Below, piece by piece: positions 21,088-32,079 of a DNA stretch of 64,000 bases (positions within the stretch are counted from its first letter, which is position 1; each line of letters opens with the position of its first letter). The stretch comes from Hemileia vastatrix (taxonomy: Eukaryota > Basidiomycota > Pucciniomycetes > Pucciniales > Zaghouaniaceae): assembly GCA_030280995.1 (NCBI GenBank), contig JASXTE010000017.1, positions 18,308,498 to 18,372,497 of the forward strand, written 5' to 3'. The notes under the pieces are model-generated. The model was not told the DNA's origin. It saw nothing but the letters and a program-made list of their open reading frames with translations, and ran no database searches. A program made the position numbers and the translations under genes.

Positions 21088-24000
21088 ATGTGTGACAACA
21101 ATGACATTGTAAGTAATAAGGCAAAACCTTATAACTTAAGAACTAGAGCTGAAAGACCTGTTACAGGACATCCAAATGGAGGGTCAAGAATCACCAGTAA
21201 CAATAAACAACACCCCATCAATGTCCATGGAGGAAAAGGAAAAGCTCTTAAAACAAATGTCAATAAAGAAGTCCAAAAACACCTTACAAGAGCAAATTCA
21301 CTCCCTCTCAACCCTACTGAATACACTAACAATAAGAGTAAACAATATGTTAGACCAGATCAACAATCTGGAGAAAAGGGCGGCACAGGGCCTTATAGAA
21401 GTCAACCAGGCTCTAGTGGATATAAGGTCTCATCAACAACCAGTGGCACCAAATACCACAGCAACACCTCCAGTCCCAGAAGAGGACCAAAAGATAACTG
21501 TAAGCAAATGGAAGTGGGATTGGTATGCCCAAAACTACAACAGTCCTCCTCAACAGGGATCCAGCAGTCACCCTTACAGGGGAAAGCCAAGGAGAGGCAG
21601 GGGAAATGGAATAAGACCGTGGTAAGTCATCCATCTTCTCAAGATCAATTATATAATCCTAACAATGAATTACTTATAGGTAATGAAATTGATAGAGAGT
21701 TATTGGATATAATTGATAAGGATTTAAAAAATTATTCATTTGAAAATAACATGTTAGACTTGTCATTACATGAGGACAATGTACATAGTTTTATTGATCA
21801 CCAGGAAAATACTATTAATATAAAAATGGAATCAAATGAAGAAAAAATTGACCCTGATGATGAATCTTCTGAATTGGAAACAGACAAAATTGAATATTTT
21901 CTGAAAGAAAATCCAATGGAATCAAAAATAATTAGTAAATTATTATTGAGAATTGAAAAATTGGAAGAATTCTCTAGAGAGTCCAACAATAATACAGAAA
22001 GTGTATTATTAAACATCACAAAATCATTGAGTACAACAGCCAATAAGTTAAAAATTATTGAGAATTCAAATAATGAATTGATCAATGAAAACAAAAGATT
22101 AAATTCTGAGATTAAAAATTTAGAAATTAAATTAGAACATTCTCAGAATATTATGGCCACCATAGAGGGACATGTAAAATTGTCTTTTTCAAATGTAAAT
22201 GATACTTTAACTCATGTACCTGTAATAAAAGATAGGTTACAAAGAGTAGAAATTGAGGTAGCCAACATTTTGAAAAATACTGAAACAATAAAGGATAATA
22301 CCTCTTATGTAGAAAGAGTACCAGTTTTTATGAAACACTCTGATGATAAACCAATGATGGAACATGAACATAGTGTCATGGGCTCTGAGAATATAAAATC
22401 AGTAAAAGATGAAATTAATGATCATCTTTCTAAAGTGAGTGAATTACTCAATATTCCTCAGGTTAGGGAAGCTAAAACTAGCCAAAAGAACTGGCCAAAG
22501 TTAGATCAGTACCCTTCTTTTGACGGGGATTCAAAATCTGATTGGCAACAATTCATACAAAGAATTGATAACTTAAAATTTTCATATAAATTACCTGATG
22601 AAGAAATTACTTCAAAGTTAATATCTTTATTTACAGATGTGGCCTTATTATGGTTTGAATCTGTATTGAGTGAGGGAATTAATTACTCCTGGAATGAATG
22701 GAAGGCACTAATTGAAAGGCAATTTGGTGGCCCAAAATTTAGAATCACTCAACAAAGACTGTATGAAAGGGCCAGATATAATCCAAATGCTGGAGATAAA
22801 CCCATGGTCTTCTTAATGAATTTAATAAAAATCATGAAAGCTATGGATCCAAAAATGGATTATGAAGAGTGGAAGGAAAAAATAATATACAAGTTGCCTA
22901 TATCAGTTAGAGACATTATTGTAGCTAGAACTGAGACTGTCAGAGACACCTCTGGATTCATTAATATATGCAATGAGATATTATTAAACCACAAGTATGA
23001 AACCAAGTATAGTAATTACAGACAAAGTGTTGACGTGGTAAAACCTACTACAAGTAAGTTACCAGTGGAAAAGAAAAAACCTTCAGCTCCCCTTGTCCCT
23101 AAGAGACAAGAAAATAACACTTGTTACAAATGTAATGAACCTTGGGTTAAAGGTCACACGTGTAAGAAAAGAATAAATGTTATTGAAACCTCACAGAATT
23201 CTGAACCTAGTAATCATGAAGATGAGAATGTGGAATCCAGTGAGGATTGCAAGAGTAACATATCTTACAGTGATGATGAAAATGAGATATTTGTATTAGA
23301 ACAGGATATAATGTTCCTGAATGATGCTATACCTCATACAGACACATCTTTAACTTCCATAGAGGAAGCTGAAATAATTAAAGATGTATCTCATGACACT
23401 TACAAAATAACACCTATCAGAGCACCTATTATCATATGTGGAAAAGAAATGAATGCCATTCTTGACACTGGGGCTGCAGGTAGTGTAGTTTCACTTAATG
23501 CATTAATGAAACTTGATAGTAAGTACCAGGAAAAACTAGAACCTGTTCAGACAAAGAACTGGAGGGGTTTTGGTTCAGTATTAAATCCAATTGGCAAATA
23601 CAAAACTGCTGTATTCTTTAAATATAATAATGGATATGTTAGAGCAGTTTGTGAATTTGTAGTAATGGATAATAATAATTGTAGTGATTGGTTTATTATT
23701 GGCAATGATTTATTGACAAAATTTGGCATTAAACTAGATCCTGCAAACAGTTGTTTCACCATAGGGGTGAATGGTAAAAGGAAATTCAAAATATGTTCTG
23801 AGAATTCAGTATATGCCATTTCTCCTAGAGAAGAACAACTGCAAGGTGGAAGAACCACCAATGAAGTGGGTGAATTGGAAAATGAAATCCAAAAGGCCTC
23901 TTTCAGTCCTCAACTCTCAAAAATTGAACAAGAAGACATTTTGAGATTGATTAAATCATATCCTATGGCATTTGCTCATGGATCAAATGAACTAGGATTG

Positions 24001-24246
24001 GTCAAAGACCATGAGATGAAAATCTCTCTAAGCTGTGATCTGGATAATATTCCTGGCAGCTTAAAAAAGAAACCTTACCCAGCATCTCCTGCAAAAAGGA
24101 AAGATATTGAAGACAATATAAAATTGTTATTGGAAATGGGTATTGTTGAAAAAGTGGACACAACACCTAAGTATTGTGTCATTTCACCAGTATTAATCTC
24201 TTATGAAAAGATAAGGCAAGATTATGCGGTGATTATAGAGCTCTGA
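21088..24246 (+). pseudogene. G2 gag-protease-start of RT (frameshifted from the rest of pol)
   Basis: 1052 codons. The N-terminus (YNLRTRAERPVTGHPNGG) resembles that of G4 (YNTRSKANKNFPGHHHGG). Residues about 200-400 are Asn/Glu/Lys-rich with heptads; the capsid-like region starts NWPKLDQYPSFDGD at about 466; the zinc-knuckle-like CYKCNEPWVKGHTC is at about 679; the aspartic protease DTGAAGSVVS at about 793; the RT N-terminus ends in SYEK. A missing A near 24209 shifts the frame so that it stops at 24246, whereas G3 and G4 read on through CxDYRALNT. Codons 31-179 are overlapped by a second ORF in the +1 frame. The polyprotein would form particles and mature by self-cleavage. Confidence 0.9.
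21176..21625 (+). CDS. Overlapping +1-frame ORF in G2 gag (coiled coil, KWKWDW, basic tail)
   Basis: 149 codons lying wholly inside the N-terminal gag frame. Features: a start MEGQ (ATGG context), MSMEEKEKLLKQMSIKK at about 16-32, a predicted coiled coil at about 37-85 (LQEQIHSLSTLLNTL, INNLEKR), a conserved NQALVDI, KWKWDW at about 113, HPYRGKPRRGRGNG, and a terminal PW. The counterparts in G4 (59377-59838) and, frame-split, in G3 keep all of these, while the gag frame over the same bases is poorly conserved apart from its ends. I do not recognise the family. The basic tail after an aromatic motif suggests RNA or DNA binding, and the coiled coil suggests oligomerisation; both are inference. 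The stop TAA sits in the donor-like GGTAAGT at 21621-21627. Confidence 0.7.
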   Translation: MEGQESPVTINNTPSMSMEEKEKLLKQMSIKKSKNTLQEQIHSLSTLLNTLTIRVNNMLDQINNLEKRAAQGLIEVNQALVDIRSHQQPVAPNTTATPPVPEEDQKITVSKWKWDWYAQNYNSPPQQGSSSHPYRGKPRRGRGNGIRPW

Positions 24247-25178
24247 ATACATATACAGTAGATGATATTTACCCTCTACCAAGGATAGCTTCTATCCATG
24301 CTACCTTACAAGGAGCAAAATATATTTCCTGTCTGGATGGGAACAAGGGTTACCACCAGATTCCTGTGGAAAGAAATTCTCAAAATTACTTATTAATAAC
24401 CACACATATGGGTATATATAAGTATGTGAGAATGCCATTTGGCCCAAAGAATGCCCCTTCAGTCTTCCAAAAATTGATGGATAGTGTTTTTCATCAGGAA
24501 ATGGTTGAAGGATGGCTATTGGTCTATATTGATGACATCATAGTGTTTTCAAAAACATATGATGAAAATTTAAATCACCTGAAAAGAGTCTTTCAAAAAA
24601 TGGATGAAATCAATATGACTATTGCATTAAAGAAATGTAAGTTTGGATTTCAATCCTTGAAAGTACTTGGACATGTTGTATCTGGATTACAAATTTGTGT
24701 TGACCAGAATAAAGTGGCAGCAATTAAAAACATTGGGATACCTAAAAATGTAAAAGAGGTTCAGAGTTTTTTGGGTATGTGTGGATATTATAGACAATAT
24801 ATTAGAAATTACCAATCCATTGCAGCCCCTTTAACAACATTAATCAGGAAGAATGAAGCTTTCATTTGGAATAATGAAAGACAACACGCCTTTAATAAAT
24901 TAAAGGAATGTTTAATGTCAGCTCCAATATTGGGACTGCCAGATTTCACCCTACCTTTTATCTTGTACACTGATGCAAGTTTCATAGGTTTGAGTGCTGC
25001 TTTACAGCAAAAACAGATAATAAATGGAAAATTATCTGTAGTAGTTATCTGTTATATATCCAGAACCTTAAGAAAAACAGAATTAAGGTATGGTGCCACA
25101 CAGATAGAATGTTTAGCGTGGTGTGGGCTTTGGAGAAACTTCATTACTATCTGGAAGACCAGAAGTTTGAACTTATAA
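24247..25178 (+). pseudogene. G2 reverse transcriptase and start of RNase H
   Basis: The frame runs from just after the deletion near 24209; the first Met is at 24366. Motifs: DDIYPLPRI, GNKGYHQIPV, MPFGPKNAPSVFQ, active site YIDDIIVFSK (about 24525), LGHVVSGLQI, FLGMCGYYRQYI, then the RNase H Asp in LYTDASFIGL (about 24965). It ends after a second 1-bp deletion near 25118 (LAWCGL where G3 and G4 have LAVVWAL). RT copies the RNA genome into cDNA in cytoplasmic particles. Catalytic residues are intact; only the frame is broken. Confidence 0.9.
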
Positions 25179-26959
25179 CAGATTGCAGTGCAGTAAAATC
25201 ATTACTAAACATGAAAACACCTAATAGGCACATGTTTAGATGGCAACTAGCTGTACAAGAGTACAGAGGAAGAATGACAATCACTCACAGAGCAGGAACA
25301 TTGCATTCAAATGTGGATTTATTATCCAGAAGTCCTTTGCCAAACGATGCTGACAACCCAGCTTATGTGCCTGAAAATGAGGTTATACATATATTTGGGA
25401 TTTATATAGTGGATTTAGAAGAAGAGTTTATGCAAACTATATTGGAAAATTATTCATCTGATACAGATTTGTCTAAACTATCTACCATTCTTAATGATCC
25501 AACAAATTCCTCCATGAGTGCATTAATTAAAACCTTGCCTCCAAAGTATAAAAATGCGTTGGAAAAAGGTAAACTATCAATTGAAGATGGATATATATAT
25601 TACAGGAAAAAGTTAAGCAATGTAATAGTAATACCACCTTCTATGAAAGAGTTAATGTTGAGTACTTGTCATGATGACATCTTAGCTGGTCATTTTGACT
25701 TTAACAAAACATTAACCAGAGTTAAAAATACAGCCTGGTGGATAAACATGAAAGAGGATGTACAAAAATACATTGAAACATGTGACTCTTGTCAGAAATC
25801 TAAAAGATTAACTGGGAAGAGAGCTGGGTTGTTACAACACATAGAGCAGCCAAAAGCTCCATGGGAAATTATAAACATGGATTTTGTAACTGGCTTGCCA
25901 TTAGCAGGAAAAGAAAGTTTCAATTCTTGCTGGGTAATGGTGGATAGATTAAGAAAAATGTGTAAGTTTATGCCTACCCATAAAGAGGTATCTGCAAAAG
26001 ACTTGGCATTACTATGGTGGACTCAGATGATGAATACTGCTGGGTTCCCCAAAGCCATAATCTCTGACAGAGACCCTAAATTTACTTCAGAGTTCTGGAC
26101 ATCTTTGATGGAAGTATCAGGTTGTCAATTACAATTGTCTACAGCACACCATCCACAAACTGATGGGCTGGCTGAGAGGATGATACAAACTCTAGAAGAC
26201 ATGATCAGAAGATATTGTGCCTTTGGATTAGAATACAAAGACAATGAGAAATTCACACATGACTGGGTAACATTAATTCCTGGCCTTGAATTTGCTTATA
26301 ACAGCACAACTCATTCTGTAACAGAGAAGAAACTATTTGAACTCTGGCTGGGATATGTACCAAATACCCCAGTAAATCATTTAAATAAACTACCAAGGTT
26401 GGATATACACCCTGGCACTAAATCCTTTATTCATATGCAACAAATGTGTAGAAAGCATGCAGAAGAATGCATCCAAAAAGCATTTGAATATGAAAAGAAA
26501 AGGTGGGAAAAATCTCATAAAGAATTTGAATTTAAAAAGGGAGATGAAGTCCTCATATCAACACTACATTTTAACTTACAAGGTAATGTTAAATTAAAGG
26601 ATCCCTTTGTAGGACCTTTTGTAGTAAATAAAATGGTTGGGAATAATGCAGTGGAAGTCATATTATATGCTCCATATGACAGGAAACATCCAGTTTTCCC
26701 TATCTCATTATTGAAACCTTACCATGCAAATGATCCTGACTTATTTCCTAAAAGAAGGGGAAGGCCTAAAAAGCAACCTGAAGAAATTGTGGAAAAAGCA
26801 GAGATTGAAAAAATACTCAAGAAAAGAATCCTTACTAAAGAAAAAGGAACTGAGTATTTACTAAGATTTAAAGGGAAATCAAATGAATTTGATAAATGGA
26901 TACCTGAAAAAGAAATTTCTAATTTATCCACCCTTCTTAAAAAATTTAAACAGAAATAA
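25109..26959 (+). pseudogene. G2 RNase H end, integrase and chromodomain
   Basis: 616 codons. WALEKLHYYLEDQKF and TDCSAVKSLL finish RNase H. The integrase zinc domain has H in CHDDILAGHF (about 187) with CDSCQKSK (about 227). The catalytic triad is INMDFVTGLP, IISDRDPKFTSEFW and the Glu of GLAERMIQTLED. The C-terminus has RRGRPKK and a chromodomain-like TEYLLRFKGKSNEFDKWIP at about 581-605. Chromodomain tails direct chromoviruses to modified histones in heterochromatin. It is open and plausible as protein, but reachable only through a frameshift in this copy. Confidence 0.9.
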
Positions 26960-27140
26960 ATTTCTGTTCAACCAGCTGAGGGGTTAAAAAACCAGTACTC
27001 ATAATATTTTATTATGTTTTATTTCTTTAAAGTTGAATCTTTAATGCTACAGATTTATTCTGAATACCTGAAAATTACAAATTAATAAAATAAAATGTAT
27101 AACTTATCATTTTTTTTATTGTTTTTTTTGGGTGGGCGAG

Positions 27141-28641
27141 TGTCAGCCTGTATATCTCCAGGACTGAGTAAAAATTAATTATAAGTTATGTTAAACACAT
27201 GAACTATACATGGGAATAATAAATAAGAGTACACAAATAGTATACATAAGTAAAATTATGATAATACACAAAAAATGCCATTATAACACCTTATATACAC
27301 GCATATATCCACCTTTTATAGGTCTTATGTACTTAATATTAAGTTGGAATATGTTAGGGTAATCTTAAGAACCTTAAGTATAAGGCTACATAATTTTTAA
27401 GTACACTTAAAGCTGTTATATTCATTGTTTTATGCAAAAAACAAGAAATGCGCTTTATTTCACTTAAAAGTTGACTATATGCGCTATAAAATTGAGAATA
27501 TCAAAATTGTGCTTTGACAGATCAATTGGGCTCATTTAGAACTATTTATTTGGCTATTTAAATGCATAAAAATAACACTTTTCAAATTTGGTGTTTTTTA
27601 TGCCAGAAATGGCTTCTGTGTACTGGCCACATACTGCCTGCTTTTTTCCCGTGTGAATAGCTTCATTTTTAGCAAAGTTAGCTTTTTCACACTATAATTA
27701 CCCCACATTCTACGCCCACTGTGGGGAAACACACTAAAATAGGCGACAGGCGCTTATTTAGTGTCCTAGCTTAATTAATAATGCATTGACCTTGTTTATA
27801 TGCACTAATTTCATTAATAACCTCACTCTTGGCACTTTATTTCATCACCACGCTTAAATTCGCCTAATTTTAGTCAAGGATTTACCCGTGCAAGAGCCTG
27901 CCAAGAACTGCATGTAGTTACCCCACATCTCACGCTCTTTTTTAAGTTTTTGGGTGGTTTCTCAGTCAATTTTGGTTATTTTTGAATGGGAATTTCACGT
28001 AGTATAATGTCAGGATTAGCCCTATTATTTCTACAGTCAATCCCCCTTACTATTAAGCTATTATTAACCTTAAAAAGTCTCCTTTAGTCTTTAATATTAT
28101 TGTTTTATACGCATATACTCTCTTTTTGTCTTTTTCTTTAATTTTGATGGATTTCCCTTATTATTACAGGATTTTGGCAGTTGTTACTCTTCTAATTATG
28201 TCATGGGTTACTGGGAATGTTGATGGGAATGTCTATTAGTTGTTTAGAGGCGTTATTAACTGTGTATTGGGTGGTACATCAAGGGAATCATTGGGGAACT
28301 CAGTGTGTATAAAAGGAGGAGGTTTTTGGGTTGTATTTCTTCATTCTTTATCATTACAATTTAACCAATATAACCAAACCAATTGCAATACATATCAATT
28401 AGTACTTTTATAAGACTTTTGAATAGTATCTGAATTTATATAATCTATTTTTCTACCAACTATAAAGATTGTAAGCCATATATAAGAATAGTGAGAATTA
28501 TATTACTGAGACCTTTATATTTGATTATATTTTACAACTTAGTGGATTAAAACTACAGTATTCATATAGGACCATTAAAATCTTCTAGAAAACTGACTAT
28601 TCAAGCTAGTTCACGTCCTTGTACTTGACCTTAGCCTGACA
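27141..28641 (+). repeat. 3' LTR of G2
   Basis: 1501 bp, about ten differences from the 5' LTR by eye, ending TGACA followed by the duplicated ATTTG. Confidence 0.93.
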
Positions 28642-29504
28642 ATTTGAGTTAAATGAAGAGCTAACCTCACAGCAAACAGAGCCAATTGTGGCCAAAAAAC
28701 AGTGAAAACAGAGTAAGAAACACTGATCTAATTACTAGGTGATTGTATAATAAATAGAGTTGCCCCAAAGTGTCTTATTCAGTATCTACACAGACTTATA
28801 TTAAAATCTAAGCTAAACCTGTGAAATTCACTATTCTTCCACCAAACTTGCATAAAAACCCTCCAGATGCATTCCCCAGCCTTCTACAGTTGAGGCAGGG
28901 GACCTCCCTGAACCAAAATACCAACAGAAAACCCCCTAAAAACCATGAAAGCAACAGAAAACACCTTAAACCTAAAAATATGCTAAAAAATTATTTAGAC
29001 ATAAAATGTAGAGAAAAAATAAGCTCTATCAAATGGTACTAAGCACATAATCCTAGCACTTAAAGTTAGCCCAAAAACACAAAAAAACATAATTAAACAG
29101 TTGTAATGAAAAATGAAATATGCCCAAATGAGCCCTTTAAACCCAGAATATGAAAAATACCAAAAGGACATGAAATATAGAAGAAACCCAGAAATATTTA
29201 ATGGTAGTAGTCACATTTCCAGGGTCCAAGTATTTACCCCAGGAATCCAGAAAAACCTAAAAAATAAGGGAAAATGCCAACTTTGAAGACACCAAACACC
29301 CCCAAAATGCCAGAAAAATGCCAGAGAGCCTTAAAAACATCATAACTTGAAATAATAAAGGGATACCCAATGGTAGGATTCCCTTCCCAACCAGAAAAAA
29401 GTACACAACTCCTTAAAACAGCCTAAAACATGGTAACCAAAGCCTATCCACTTTTGGAACACCACAACATGTTTTTAATTAATTTGAATTGTTTCAAATT
29501 TAGG

Positions 29505-29895
29505 CAAGGTATCTGTGGCAAAAGATGGTCTCAAGTTGAATCATTGAAGTTCGAACATCTTTTGGAGAAAGAGAATCAAGCTTTAGAGGTTGAAACAAAG
29601 AAATTTGAATAATTTTCAATGAAGGATGAATGGGAAATTGATTTAGAAGAGAAAAATTTTGAATTTACTATGAGAAATATTCATCAAGAAAAATAATTGG
29701 AAAGTGTTGAGAAAGATAAATATTGAGTGTTTCAGAAAGAGAAATTACTTCAGTCTGAAATTGAACTCAAGGCTAAGTGCAACAAATTTAAAATTGAGCA
29801 GGCTGCTAAGAAAAATAGTTTTATTATGGAGTGTGTCAAGGATGGGAAATCTTTTGAGGAGTTTGAAAATTTAATTGAATTATTCTCTTATTAAA
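29505..29895 (+). pseudogene. Harbinger H2 ORF1, last exon
   Basis: After an acceptor-like TTCAAATTTAG at about 29494-29504 the frame reads RWSQVESLKFEHLLEKENQALEV and continues with Lys/Glu-rich coiled coil to FIMECVKDGKSFEEFENLIE. The same ending (EVARDTL, EEKKFELSL, KDFLRDFVKANKSIE) closes ORF1 of H3. Stops after KKFE, HQEK and DKY show decay. It belongs to the gene whose first exons are at 17582-18627; the two parts are separated by nested LTR elements. Confidence 0.65.
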
Positions 29896-29959
29896 AATTT
29901 CATTTTATTATTTAAAAATATACCTATATATGTGTATTAATCAAGCAGTATGATTACTT

Positions 29960-31160
29960 GCAAAATTTCTAAGTGTTATAGGAACAAGATGTTCTCACAA
30001 AGCTGCACTGTGTGAAGATACATTTGATTCAATATTTTGAGTAGGCAGTTTTTCTGAAAGCTGGTCTTCATAAAGCTCATGCCACCCATATTTTAGATCT
30101 ACAAGCAAATTATGAAGTATCAAACAGCTCATTATCCAATCAGATACACCTATTATGTCATTATGGTTGGAAGTTGAGTTTGCATTTGTTGAAGACTAGA
30201 AAAACATTCTTTCAAGATGCCAATCACATGCTCGATTCTGACTTGTGATTCTGCCAAGCCACAGTTAAGCTGAGTATTTTGTGGATCATTTAAAGATGGA
30301 ACTTAGAAAGCTGGAACAATTTATGTCCCATTTGTGTATGCCAAATCATCCAAAAGATATTGGTGGCTATCAAAATAATTTTCAGGAGTTTTTGCAATTA
30401 TCATACTCTGGAACACATAATAATTGTGACTTTATCCAGGGAAGCCATTTAAGCATGAAATGAATTTTTTATTTGAATCAAAAACAAGCTTTCCATTAAT
30501 TGAATACTTATGATGTTTGAATTTTTATTAAACCAAAACAAAACTACTAAATGTAAGAGAAACTGACCATTTCTTTTGATCAAAAAATCATTTCCATTGT
30601 GTGTGGGCTTCTGGCTTAAAGGGATATTAGTGCCATCAATAAAGCCTATTCAAACAGAAAATCCTTCCAATTTCATTACTTGTGAAGTTTTGAATCTCTC
30701 ATCCTTGTCTGGCCATGATAAAGCTTTTTACTTCATTGACATGATAGCAGTTGAATGCTTGGTATACAGACAGATAGTACCATAGCCTAAAATAAACATA
30801 TTCTCAAGGAAAATGATAGAAGCACCTTTTCCATTTTTTCCAAGACATCAGAGGCCAAATTCCAGCTGAATCAAAGGGTCTCTCAGTGGTTTTCAGGAGT
30901 TGTTTTTGAAGACTGGGTGAGGCTGGAGGAGCTAGTAAAGTTGAAGGAAGCAAGGAAATTATGTAAGGCAAAGTTGTTGGAAGCTTGAAGGTAGAAAAAT
31001 TTTTAGTGTTTCAAGATCATATTTAGGTATATTATGTAATTTCCTTTGTGCCATTTGATAAAAGTTTTTGAAGCTTTGGTTTATGAGAAGAAGTTCATCT
31101 TCCAAATCTGAGTCAAAAATAAGAGCTAAAGCTACTGCATTCTAGCAGTTTATAAGTTGA
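29960..31160 (-). pseudogene. Harbinger H2 transposase, decayed
   Basis: Sense order from about 31140 leftward: AVALALIFDSDLEDELLL (typical acidic N-terminus), MAQRKLHNIPKYDL, FILGYGTICLYTKHSTAI, GFIDGTNIPLSQKPTHNG with the first catalytic Asp, GFPG*SHNYYVFQ (second block, decayed), QYLLDDLAYTNGT, IEHVIGILKECF with the catalytic Glu, and the conserved tail SDWIMSCLILHNLLVDL. Several stops and frame changes occur. It faces ORF1 convergently with about 65 bp between them. It belongs to a different branch from H1, as H1 lacks the GFIDGTNIPL signature. Confidence 0.8.
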
Positions 31161-31458
31161 GTACAATTAGAATTTAATTTCATTGCTTTTGATCTTATGA
31201 AATATCTATCTATGTCTTTTTAGTATTCAGGAAGAGAAGATTTTATGGATTTGATGAGTTAGGGTACAAATCCATTAGCAACCCCTTTATCCTACTCAGT
31301 GTAGGATTTAGAGGATATTTAGTGTCAGATTCAACTCCAAAATCTACAGGGAATTATGAAAAAGCTGGAAAATCCCTGTTGAATTTAAAATGTAGTGTTT
31401 CTTAACTTTGATACCCCAAAATATTGCTCTTCCACCCATTGATATCAGCTTCCACATT

Positions 31459-31658
31459 AGGGGGTATCAAAGTTGGAAATCTTCCATTTCAAAATACCTC
31501 TTTTTTCCACCAAATCAGCCAAGATTATTTTTTAAAATATGCCATATTGTGCGCCAAAAACACCTTTTTACTGAGAATTAATGCCAAGATTGTGGTTTTA
31601 ATTTTGTGTTGTGAAATACCTTTTAAATAATTTAAAATTTCTAACCTTGATACCCCCT
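31459..31658. mobile_element. Harbinger-type MITE, AGGGGGTATC family, copy 3
   Basis: 200 bp, ends AGGGGGTATCAAAGTTGGAA and inverse, flanked by ATT (31456-31458 and 31659-31661). It is the uninterrupted relative of 17000-17416. Confidence 0.9.
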
Positions 31659-31661
31659 ATT

Positions 31662-32079
31662 GAAAGTGTTCCTATACTCAGTAGATATATTAGGGATAAT
31701 CAAATTTGTCCAATCCCATATCAAATTAATTGAAATAAAATATCCAATACCACACTTGTTAGGGAGTCTCACTCTTATCTAGAAGCCCTGGGACGAGTGT
31801 TTGAAAAATCAAGTGAACACATTTATTTTCATTTTAACCCCCCAATTTTCTATCATAATGGTGTATTCCACACAAAAAGGCAGGTTTAAAGTTAGCTAAT
31901 CAGCACTTAATAGAGTGTCTAATACATGGCAAATCAGCCCTTAGAAAATATCATTCTTTTCTATCAAAAAAAATGCTTATAAACTTTCAATAATTGTGCT
32001 TTTTACTCTTAAGAATATCTTTATTTTGATCACTTAATACTAAAGGGATTCCTTTTTTTTTATGACTGGAAATTAAATT
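31662..32079. other. Unassigned AT-rich stretch
   Basis: About 420 bp between a MITE and element X1. I see no gene, repeat or structural signal in it. Confidence 0.3.

Larger units (their letters stand above)
19001..28641 (+). mobile_element. Ty3/Gypsy chromovirus-like retrotransposon G2, complete
   Basis: 9641 bp: LTRs of 1501 bp at 19001-20501 and 27141-28641, TSD ATTTG (18996-19000 and 28642-28646), leader starting ATTGGGGACCTTTCC (candidate primer site TGGGGACC), gag-protease-RT-RNase H-integrase-chromodomain order, and a G-rich tract just before the 3' LTR (27130-27140). By eye the LTRs differ at roughly ten positions, so the insertion is recent, yet pol carries two 1-bp deletions. Insertion was into an LTR remnant inside Harbinger H2. 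Confidence 0.95.
18668..29426 (-). mobile_element. Diverged LTR remnant related to element L, interrupted by G2
   Basis: 18668-18995 (TGTAGACAATCCTATGG onward) is homologous to the reverse complement of the L LTR end at 34860-34996. It resumes at 28647 after G2 and ends near 29426; AACAT occurs on both outer sides (18663-18667 and 29427-29431). It behaves as a minus-strand solo LTR inserted in an intron of Harbinger ORF1. The inner boundary lacks a canonical terminal dinucleotide, so the right limit is tentative. 28647-29426 holds no gene. Confidence 0.55.
17420..31419 (+). mobile_element. Harbinger H2, autonomous-type but broken and nested
   Basis: Left end AGGGGGTATCAAAGTTGAGC at 17420; right end (other strand) TTGGGGTATCAAAGTTAAG ending at 31419; AAT at 17417-17419 and 31420-31422. 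It contains ORF1 on plus (17582 to 29895, split) and transposase on minus (31160 to 29960), the convergent two-gene layout of PIF/Harbinger elements. An LTR remnant (18668-29426) with the complete Ty3 element G2 inside it occupies the ORF1 intron, separating the gene pieces by almost 11 kb. Without these insertions the element would be roughly 3.2 kb. Confidence 0.75.

Noticed and set aside
23547..23861. Long antisense ORFs under the Ty3 pol genes (e.g. 23547-23861, 45796-46104, 61833-62108)
   Set aside because: They recur at the same place because protease-region codons lack antisense stops; sense motifs are clear and antisense text has no recognisable domain.
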